From Endozoicomonas montiporae CL-33 (GTDB taxonomy: Bacteria; Pseudomonadota; Gammaproteobacteria; Pseudomonadales; Endozoicomonadaceae), in contig NZ_CP013251.1 of the NCBI RefSeq assembly GCF_001583435.1, positions 3,981,215 through 4,045,214 on the forward strand: a stretch of 64,000 bases of DNA, given 5' to 3'. Both the position numbers and the translations under genes were made by a program. The notes under the pieces were generated by a model, which saw only the letters and a list, made by a program, of their open reading frames with translations, was not told the origin of the DNA and searched no databases. Of this stretch, positions 57,703 through 64,000 are shown piece by piece. The number at the start of each line of letters is the position of its first letter. Position 1 is the stretch's first letter.

Positions 57703-58608
57703 ATGTTGTATGGACTGGACATTGGCGGTACCAAAATGGAACTGGCGGCCTACAATGATCGCCACGAAAGAACCTTCAGCAAACGCATACCAACACCTAC
57801 CGACTGTTATGACACTTTCAGGCAAAGTATAAAAAACCTGATTCTGGATACTGACGACCAGCTCAACGTACGTGGCTGCGTCGGCATCGGTATACCCGGA
57901 TTCATAGAACCTGATTCAGCCAAAGCACTGATTGCCAACATACCCTGCGGCAACGGTAAAAACCTGTTAGCAGACCTTGAATACCTGTTAAATCGTCCGG
58001 TTAAAATAGAAAACGACGCCAACTGCTTCACCGTTTCAGAAGCCATTGGTGGTGCAGGAGAAGGCTACGATAGCGTCTTCGGCGTTATTTTAGGCACCGG
58101 CTGCGGCGGCGGAATATACGTAAAGAACAGGATTTATAACGGTCAAAATAATCTGGCAGGAGAATGGGGACACACACCTCTGCCTTTTCAAGCACTGGAA
58201 CTCGGCGGCAACGATTTCCCCATCATCGATTGCGGCTGCGGCCTGCGCGGCTGCCTGGATAACTATCTGTCCGGCCGCGGACTGGAAATCATTTACAGAC
58301 ACGTTTCAGGCACACAGGCAGAAGGCAAAGACATCATTCAGCGTTACCGCCATCAGGACAGCCATGCTGAAAAAACCATCAAACTCTACACCGAACTACT
58401 GGCCTGTGGACTGGGAAGTCTGACCAACGTGATTGATCCTGGCGTATTCGTACTGGGCGGCGGTCTTTCAAATTTTGATGAGCTTTACGACCTTGTTCCA
58501 CCACTCATGAAAAAATACACGCTTAAAATCGGGAAACTGCCTGAAGTGCGTAAAGCACGATTTGGTGATGCCGGCGGTGCTCGTGGGGCAGCAATGTTGA
58601 ATTATTAA
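57703..58608 (+). CDS. nagK: N-acetylglucosamine kinase NagK (ROK family)
   Basis: Phosphorylates free N-acetylglucosamine, for example from recycled cell wall or chitin. The 301-residue product (E. coli NagK 303) has the ATP site GLDIGGTKMEL, GIGIPGFIEPD, ENDANCF with the catalytic Asp, GTGCGGGIYV and GEWGHTPLP. The zinc-binding CGCGLRGCLDNYLSGRG matches NagK more than Mak. The GDAGGARGAA end is typical. It follows the second aldolase by 149 bases on the same strand. Confidence 0.93.
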   Translation: MLYGLDIGGTKMELAAYNDRHERTFSKRIPTPTDCYDTFRQSIKNLILDTDDQLNVRGCVGIGIPGFIEPDSAKALIANIPCGNGKNLLADLEYLLNRPVKIENDANCFTVSEAIGGAGEGYDSVFGVILGTGCGGGIYVKNRIYNGQNNLAGEWGHTPLPFQALELGGNDFPIIDCGCGLRGCLDNYLSGRGLEIIYRHVSGTQAEGKDIIQRYRHQDSHAEKTIKLYTELLACGLGSLTNVIDPGVFVLGGGLSNFDELYDLVPPLMKKYTLKIGKLPEVRKARFGDAGGARGAAMLNY

Positions 58609-58620
58609 CCGTATCTATCA

Positions 58621-58646
58621 GGAGGTGGCAAAAAGCATCCACCTCC
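58621..58646 (+). terminator. Hairpin after nagK
   Basis: GGAGGTGG and CCACCTCC form an 8-bp stem starting 12 bases after the stop codon. There is no T-run, so termination is uncertain. Confidence 0.45.
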
Positions 58647-58695
58647 CTACAAATAATCTAAATAAAAACAATTCTTTTTCACAGTTAAAAAGTAC

Positions 58696-58860
58696 TAGGA
58701 GCCTGTCCGAGAATAGCGCCCGTAGCGAGGATCGTAGAAAATTGAGGATAAAAATTCGGTTTTGAGAGGAGAATAGCGAGCTATTTGACGAACAAAATCG
58801 GATTTTTAGACCAATTTACTACGACCGCAGTAGGGCAGACTATTCTCGGACAGGCTCCTA
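58696..58860. repeat. Inverted-repeat element family 2, copy 2
   Basis: Perfect 21-bp inverted ends (TAGGAGCCTGTCCGAGAATAG and its complement at 58840-58860). It shares its interior with 52151-52313. It fills most of the 302-bp gap after nagK. Confidence 0.9.
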
Positions 58861-58910
58861 GCTACGCTTACCCCTTAATTACACATATCAGATAAAAGGG
58901 ATAAAGCACT

Positions 58911-59222
58911 ATGGCACTCTTTTCGAAGAGACTGAGGCGAGTTGCAGTCTTAACTTCAGCATTAACCATAACAGCCTTCGACCACGTATTTGCAGAAGAT
59001 GAAACTGATACAACCTCAGTTCTTAATCGCATCAGCGACCAACACACAGACTGCCATATCTCATTGCTTTCAATTGCAAAGACCAATCAAACGTACCTGC
59101 CACCAGAAACAAACTGCACAACTACAACACAACTACAACACAACTACAACACAACTACAACACAACTACCAGCCGGCATTATGATCGAACGATCAACTCT
59201 CATCGATGGAAATTTAAAATAA
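58911..59222 (+). CDS. Small secreted ORF with 11-bp tandem repeats
   Basis: A 103-residue ORF with a basic start (FSKRLRR) and a short hydrophobic segment (residues 11-21), then a signal-peptide-like cleavage region near VFA. Between about residues 70 and 88, four to five 11-bp repeats encode Thr/Gln/Asn-rich sequence; an 11-base unit changes frame with copy number. The ORF ends at 59222, just before the IS1634-like remnant at 59234, so the natural C terminus may have been lost. Function is unknown. It could be a phase-variable surface peptide or a decayed fragment. Confidence 0.45.
   Translation: MALFSKRLRRVAVLTSALTITAFDHVFAEDETDTTSVLNRISDQHTDCHISLLSIAKTNQTYLPPETNCTTTTQLQHNYNTTTTQLPAGIMIERSTLIDGNLK
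59117..59170 (+). repeat. 11-bp tandem repeat (CACAACTACAA)
   Basis: Four perfect consecutive units plus a fifth matching in 10 bases. The unit length is not a multiple of three, so slippage would shift the reading frame of the ORF that carries it. Confidence 0.9.
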
Positions 59223-59359
59223 CCACAACTGCCCCCGGTGCCATCAAGGTTTAGCGCATCGCACGGTAATTTGAGGTGTTTTACCCCCTTGATAGCCAGC
59301 TCGGAATAGACTTTACTGACATCCTGTTCGAAGAGTTCGTCCAGTGTTCTTCCCAGAAC

Positions 59360-59598
59360 CAGGGCTTACGCATCAATCTGAACTAGCAAATGCCGATTAG
59401 GGAGTTGTTTTCTCTAACACACAGCTGAAAAGAAGTTGAAATAATCAAACTCTCAGGATTTTTAAACGACAGTAGGTTTTATATCTCCTGATTTTCACCA
59501 ATTCCAAACCGAACAGTCGTACTTTGAAAATCTGTAGTCGTTAATATTCAGCCTCTACAAGATAGGTACGATTGTTTTAATTTGATGCGTAAACCCTG
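59360..59598. mobile_element. 239-bp non-autonomous element with 10-bp target duplication
   Basis: Ends CAGGGCTTACGCATCAA and, inverted, CAGGGTTTACGCATCAA (one mismatch in 17). The duplication TTCCCAGAAC lies at 59350-59359 and 59599-59608. There is no ORF inside. Only one copy is seen in the window. Confidence 0.85.
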
Positions 59599-59696
59599 TT
59601 CCCAGAACTAATGCAGTTTCCTGATATTTGCTTTTTTGATAAATAGCAGAAATCAGGAAAATGTCAGGTTAGGTGGTGAATGACGGACACAACTAA

Positions 59697-59889
59697 TACC
59701 AATTCCGCTTTCTAAATATGACCATGAGCAAACCATTCTGGGTCGCGGGACAATACCCTGAAGGGCATAAAGCGAAAAGACGAGTAATAGCGAGCTACTT
59801 GTGCCCTTTGGTTATTGCGAGGAACTCCAACGCAGCTCCCGTGATTCAGAATGGCTGCGCAATTCATGTTTAGAAAGGGGGAATTGGTA
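59697..59889. mobile_element. MITE family 1, copy 2 (193 bp)
   Basis: TACCAATTCC...GGAATTGGTA ends with TAA duplication (59694-59696, 59890-59892). The same site without the element is visible at 63956-63958 (single TAA), which proves insertion. It is longer than copy 1 at 28586-28745 because of extra internal sequence around 59750-59805. Confidence 0.92.
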
Positions 59890-59956
59890 TAACTACTCAT
59901 AAAATCTAGCACCGAAGATACGTTTTAATTTTTATAGAGACGGCCTGCCAAATATT

Positions 59957-62900
59957 ATGAAAAGTCCATCCATAACTATTCTTTATTTTACGTATAAACT
60001 GCGTTGTTCTTTATCTGTTTTTTTTCTAACCGTCTGCGTTTTTTCTTTTTCCACTTACAGTGCCAGTGATGGCGATACCCCCCCGGGCACAACCTATTCC
60101 CCAAAAAACACAACCACCCACCTGCCCTCCCTTGGAAAAAGGGCAGAAAAACCATCAACAACAGTGCAAATTGCATCGTCTCCTTTATTGGCGGCATCAC
60201 GTCCTTCAGCCGCCGCTCTAAAGTCTACAGCGGTTGCAGCAATCACTCCAACGGCTACTTCAACAGCTTTCGTTAGCGCCACCACAGCCCTCCTGAATCC
60301 CTGTGACAGGTTGAGGGATGATGAAAAAGCCCGAAATATCTGTAACCACTTTTTCAAAACCCCCGGAGCTTCAGTTAATCCTGAAGAGTTTTCCCATGCA
60401 TTTGTTGTTAGCTCCAGCCATGTTGATTACAGACCAGACAAACAGCTTGCTTCATCACGGATTGTATCTTCACAAACAACAGCAGCCACACCATCACCCG
60501 GTGCAACGTCATCAACGGTAAAAGCTGCCCCGTCGACCCATGTATCTCCTGACGTTTCCGTTGGCAGCATTACGCCAGCCCGGTTACCGGTCTCTGTCAC
60601 CGCATCGGTCAGTCCGGCACTCGCGAAAACAAAACCATGTAATGATATCCGGACGCACACAACCGCATTTGCTGCCTGCAAGGCATTTCTCGAAAACAAA
60701 ACAGCCTCTGCTGGTCACACTTTTTCCACGGCCGTGGTGGTCAACAATGCAAAGGAACTGGACGACGCAGTGACAGGAAAATTCCTGTCAGGCAGTGCAA
60801 AAACCAGCAAACTGATTGTCTTGAAAAGTGGCACCTATCAACTGACCCGCACACTGTATATTAGGGACAAAATAGCCCTGGTCGGAACCGTTGAAGACGG
60901 TGAATATCCGGTCATTGAAATTGATGCTGGCAACTTCAAATCGAACAAAAACTCTCTGGCTCACCTCTACCATGATTCAACGGTAGTTGAATCCGGCTTC
61001 TACAGTCATCACATTCACTGGAACACCACCAATCACAAGGGCACAACCTTACAACTGTTCATGGGAGCCATTGACAGCCAATCTTATGAGGGGGAGCTTC
61101 GGATTTATGAAAACAAATTCTCGGAAGCAAGACCCGGTTTGACGAGTCACTATATCCTGCTATTGAATGCTATTGGTGGTGCGGTTATAGAAAACAACCG
61201 GTTTGATACCGGTTATTTAACATATACTCCTGTTTTGGTTACTTGTTTAAGTGATATCTGCGAAACAGCAAAACCAGGACTTGAAGTTCTCGATAACCAT
61301 TTCCACAGCAACATTCCTATCACAAATAACCAACTGCGTTCAAAGTATTCAATTGTCGTCAGAGGTTACATGCGCTTCGGGATCATTGGTAACCGGCAGG
61401 AAACCAAAGAGGCTGCAGGCAATATCTATATCACAGACCATAAAAATGAAAAAAACATAGATGGCTATGTACTCAACAACATTGCCCATAAAAACGCACC
61501 GGAGCTTCAGCGCAGAATTCTCTTTCGGTCCTTCCACTCTCCCGAAGAATCCGTGAAGATCACCGGAAAGCTTCATGTTGCAGGAAATGACTACTACACA
61601 CTTAAAGAATATGGACTTTCCTCCAACCATGTTGATTACAGAGCAGGCAAACAGCTTGCTTCAGCATCGGCGGCACTGGCACGTTTTACACCCTCTGTTA
61701 CACCTTCCCCGCCTGTTTTGGCTACAGCCACAGTCAATAGCTGCGGCACTCCCATGCCAAGTCGAATCGGAAAGATGCGGTCATCACCCCCCATTATCAG
61801 CAGTCCGTGTGACCAGCTGACCTGTTCTGAAGCACAAGTTTGTCAGAAGCTTACGGATGACCTTCAGAAGCTGGAAATACAAACAACGTTCTCTGAAGCG
61901 GTTATGGTTAAAAACAGTCAGGAACTGATTAACGAAATAACCACGACTTCAGAGTCCGGCAAGGTTATCCTGCTTCACGCAGGCAGTTATGCACTGGACG
62001 AACCACTCCATATTCTTAAGACCGTGGCGCTGGTCGGCATTGGGAATGCGGTGGTTAAACCTTCGGCCAATTATCCTGCCGAAGCAGGTGCACTGGTTCT
62101 CCTTGATGATGCCGGTACAGGTCATGGTTTCTTCACCAGAGACATGACCTGGGATATCTCGGCGTTTGGAGATTCACAGGGCGATCCTCTCAGCACTGCA
62201 GTCAAGGCCGTCAACTATGAAGGCAAACTCCTGATGAGTGGTAATGATTTTCAATATCACGCAAACAGGGAGAACGAAAAAGCACCTTACCATTATATCG
62301 AGGTCCAGAACTCATCAGGCGATGTACTGATCAGTGGCAATAATTTCTTTTCAGGAGGACTGCAGAGAGCCCCCATTTATGCCAGCTGTCAGGGCTGCCG
62401 GACCGACGACCAGACTATTGGTATTTTCAGTAACCACTTTACAGACTCAAATGATGGCGAGTCTGCACTGACTGCCATTGATGTCCGTCACTACAAAACC
62501 CTGAACGTTCATGGCAATGTTCAGGACACAGAGTCTGCTTCGGCTGGCATCAATATAGAGCTGCCAAACCATACAGACGCTATCAATGCCATTATCAAAG
62601 ACAACATTGCTATTGGTACATCCGATGAAACCAGACGAACGATTGATCTGACAGTTGCCAGACTCGCAAATGAAGCTGCCCGCATCGATGGCACTGTGGA
62701 GGTATCCAATAACCGCTGCTTCTCCGTTAACCACAATGGAATACCGTCACATGTTCTTGGGCTGATACAGGGTAGCTGCCCGATTTCACCGGCTGCCCGG
62801 GCTCATATAGGAGAACAATCATCCAGTGGCATCAGTGCTGGTGAAGGCGTTGGCTATACGGTGGCTGCTGCTTTTGGTACTTACACAATACTTCTTCTGT

Positions 62901-63103
62901 CAAGCGGAGCATACAGCAGGTTCTCACTGCCCGGTCACGAGTATGTTTACAATAAAATATTCCTGAGGCTGGCAGGGCCTGTCCTGTGGCTGTACTCAAA
63001 CACTTTTGGTTCTAAAGGCCACAAGCCAAAAAACAACCAAGAAGAAAATGAATTAAAATTTCTTGATAGACCCGTCGCCACTGAAAATGATTGTTTTTTT
63101 TAG
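59957..63103 (+). CDS. Large secreted protein with duplicated beta-helix-like modules
   Basis: A 1,048-residue protein with a signal peptide (hydrophobic core about residues 18-35). Residues 40-110 are Ser/Thr/Pro/Ala-rich. Three Cys-paired modules follow, starting near NPCDRLRDDEKARNIC, KPCNDIRTHTTAFAAC and SPCDQLTCSEAQVC. The second and third extend into repetitive turns (GSGTYQL-like, ALVGxxxx, VIENNRFDTG, DVLISGNNFFSGG) typical of right-handed parallel beta-helices (pectin-lyase fold); the first is short and truncated. HVDYR...KQLAS appears at residues 155 and 558. Near the end, a membrane helix (about 965-990) and a charged tail close the chain. It is likely surface-attached or exported; no catalytic residues are claimed. 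Confidence 0.7.
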   Translation: MKSPSITILYFTYKLRCSLSVFFLTVCVFSFSTYSASDGDTPPGTTYSPKNTTTHLPSLGKRAEKPSTTVQIASSPLLAASRPSAAALKSTAVAAITPTATSTAFVSATTALLNPCDRLRDDEKARNICNHFFKTPGASVNPEEFSHAFVVSSSHVDYRPDKQLASSRIVSSQTTAATPSPGATSSTVKAAPSTHVSPDVSVGSITPARLPVSVTASVSPALAKTKPCNDIRTHTTAFAACKAFLENKTASAGHTFSTAVVVNNAKELDDAVTGKFLSGSAKTSKLIVLKSGTYQLTRTLYIRDKIALVGTVEDGEYPVIEIDAGNFKSNKNSLAHLYHDSTVVESGFYSHHIHWNTTNHKGTTLQLFMGAIDSQSYEGELRIYENKFSEARPGLTSHYILLLNAIGGAVIENNRFDTGYLTYTPVLVTCLSDICETAKPGLEVLDNHFHSNIPITNNQLRSKYSIVVRGYMRFGIIGNRQETKEAAGNIYITDHKNEKNIDGYVLNNIAHKNAPELQRRILFRSFHSPEESVKITGKLHVAGNDYYTLKEYGLSSNHVDYRAGKQLASASAALARFTPSVTPSPPVLATATVNSCGTPMPSRIGKMRSSPPIISSPCDQLTCSEAQVCQKLTDDLQKLEIQTTFSEAVMVKNSQELINEITTTSESGKVILLHAGSYALDEPLHILKTVALVGIGNAVVKPSANYPAEAGALVLLDDAGTGHGFFTRDMTWDISAFGDSQGDPLSTAVKAVNYEGKLLMSGNDFQYHANRENEKAPYHYIEVQNSSGDVLISGNNFFSGGLQRAPIYASCQGCRTDDQTIGIFSNHFTDSNDGESALTAIDVRHYKTLNVHGNVQDTESASAGINIELPNHTDAINAIIKDNIAIGTSDETRRTIDLTVARLANEAARIDGTVEVSNNRCFSVNHNGIPSHVLGLIQGSCPISPAARAHIGEQSSSGISAGEGVGYTVAAAFGTYTILLLSSGAYSRFSLPGHEYVYNKIFLRLAGPVLWLYSNTFGSKGHKPKNNQEENELKFLDRPVATENDCFF

Positions 63104-63142
63104 ATGGTTGATTTTTAGATGGTTTTTCTTCATGGTACGACC

Positions 63143-63588
63143 ATGCCGAAAATCACCCTCGCTCTCAAGCAAAAGTCAGCTCTGGAGTCACGCCATAAAA
63201 AAGTGCGTGATGCCCGTGAGTGTGACCGCATTAAAGCCGTTTTGCTGAGCTCTGAAGGGTGGTCAATCAAATTTATTGCACAAGCGCTGAGGTTAAGTGA
63301 GCACAGCATCAGTCGCCACTTGGATGACTATCTCAAGCAAGAGAAGTTGAAGCCGGAAAATGGCGGCAGTGAAGGTTATTTGTCCGATGTGCAAACCCAA
63401 TTGCTTGTTGAACATCTCACAGAATTCACCTATGCCCATACCCACCAGCCCCCTGTGTCAGCATAGTTGTCGCCTACGTTTCTGACAGATGGGGCATCAA
63501 GTATACCGTTTCAGGGCTTAACAAATGGTTGCACCAACAGGGGTTCTCATATAAGAAACCCAAAGGTGTTCCTCATAAGGCAGAATAA
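63143..63588 (+). pseudogene. IS630-family transposase fragment with frameshift
   Basis: The N-terminal helix-turn-helix region of an IS630-type transposase (MPKITLALKQ..., AQALRLSEHSISRHLDDYL) is encoded to 63466. The next block (VVAYVSDRWGIKYTVSGLNKWLHQQG) continues in another frame to about 63588, so there is a frameshift near 63460. The catalytic DDE half is gone; the sequence passes into IS1634-like DNA. The annotated 5' ATG at 63119 is less likely than 63143. It starts 40 bases after the beta-helix protein gene. Confidence 0.75.
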
Positions 63589-63589
63589 C

Positions 63590-64000
63590 GACCATCGACA
63601 TGAAACCCGGTGCAATCAAGGTTTAGCGCATCGCACGGTAATTTGAGGTGTTTTACCACCTTGATAGCCAGCTCGGAATAGACTTTACTGACATCCTGTT
63701 CAAAGAGTTCGTCCAGTGTTCTTCCCAGAACTTTGTCGTTCATGTGCTCTGGTTTAATGCCTTCCCGTATCAGTTTATCGAGAGGCTTATTGGCGAAGAA
63801 GTTGCACATACCGGCTACCAGACCGAAAGTGTCTATGTTCTGAATCTGAGTGCGATACTGAATAGGGGCATAATGCAGTTTCCTGATATTTGCTTTTTTG
63901 ATAAACAGCAGAAATCAGGAAAATGTCAGCTTAGGTGGTGAATGACCGATACAACTAACTACTCATACAATCTGGCACCGAAGATACGTTTTAATTTTTA
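63590..64000 (-). mobile_element. IS1634-family remnant, copy 2, running off the right edge
   Basis: Minus-strand ORF (63573-63809, frame open upstream) encodes the transposase N-terminal region: FGLVAGMCNFFANKPLDKLI, MNDKVLGRTLDELFEQDV and LNLDCTGFHVDGRY with the first catalytic Asp. The chain breaks off after HVDGRYS. The DNA continues to 64000 with the same sequence found at 59609-59936. The full catalytic part is absent, so this is a remnant, and the end of the element lies beyond the window. Confidence 0.75.

Larger units (their letters stand above)
59234..59936. mobile_element. IS1634-like remnant, copy 1, with two nested MITEs
   Basis: 59234-59359 and 59609-59696 match 63606-63731 and 63871-63958 of the right-edge copy. 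The tail 59890-59936 matches 63956-64000. About 140 bases present in the other copy (63732-63870, transposase N-terminal coding) are missing here. Two later insertions (59360-59598 and 59697-59889) disrupt it. No intact transposase remains. This occupies nearly all of the gene-free 59223-59956 stretch. Confidence 0.75.

Noticed and set aside
59117..59170. Tandem repeat read as a CRISPR array
   Set aside because: The units are 11 bp and directly adjacent with no spacers.

Overview
The window reads as chromosome of a large-genome marine gammaproteobacterium, most like Endozoicomonas (Oceanospirillales). That is an inference from the mixture: Pseudomonas-like housekeeping gene order (msrB-alaA-htpX, rnd-ycgL-ycgN, queF), an enteric-style PTS and glycolysis set, chitin-sugar genes, large secreted proteins of eukaryote-interaction type, and many decaying mobile elements.

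Bases 1-9,450: two acidic proteins, a membrane-anchored receiver gene with one in-frame TAG, msrB/alaA/htpX, and a long secreted protein whose reading frame is cut by one in-frame TGA and ends in an OTU-like cysteine protease domain. Bases 9,550-24,100: rnd, ycgL, ycgN, a YdjA-type nitroreductase, and a MASE2-class III adenylate cyclase gene cut in two by an IS1380-like element. A 5-bp target duplication makes the junction exactly reconstructable. Next come a 2.4-kb cassette of unknown secreted genes bounded by a 47-bp direct repeat, queF, a second complete IS, an ABC exporter pair (yadGH) and a YfcH-type epimerase.

Bases 24,200-58,610: about 34 kb devoted to sugar uptake and glycolysis. It holds a chitobiose gene set (chbA, a LacI-type regulator, chbF, chbG) without EIIB/EIIC, three PtsG-type EIICB paralogues, a NagE-type EIICB, the general PTS genes crr, ptsH and ptsI placed apart from each other, pfkA, pyk, gap, two class II aldolases, adhE, nagK, an orphan sugar-binding protein and an EnvZ/OmpR-like pair. 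Together they would import and phosphorylate glucose and N-acetylglucosamine or chitobiose, run them through glycolysis and ferment pyruvate. FNR-like palindromes occur upstream of several units.

Bases 58,600-64,000: a small secreted ORF with an 11-bp tandem repeat, nested non-autonomous transposons inside an IS1634-like remnant, a 1,048-residue secreted protein with duplicated beta-helix-like modules, and IS630 and IS1634 remnants running off the right edge.

Scattered through the window are at least four families of short inverted-repeat elements, each with two copies here. One has both its filled and its empty target site visible. No tRNA, rRNA or CRISPR array was seen.
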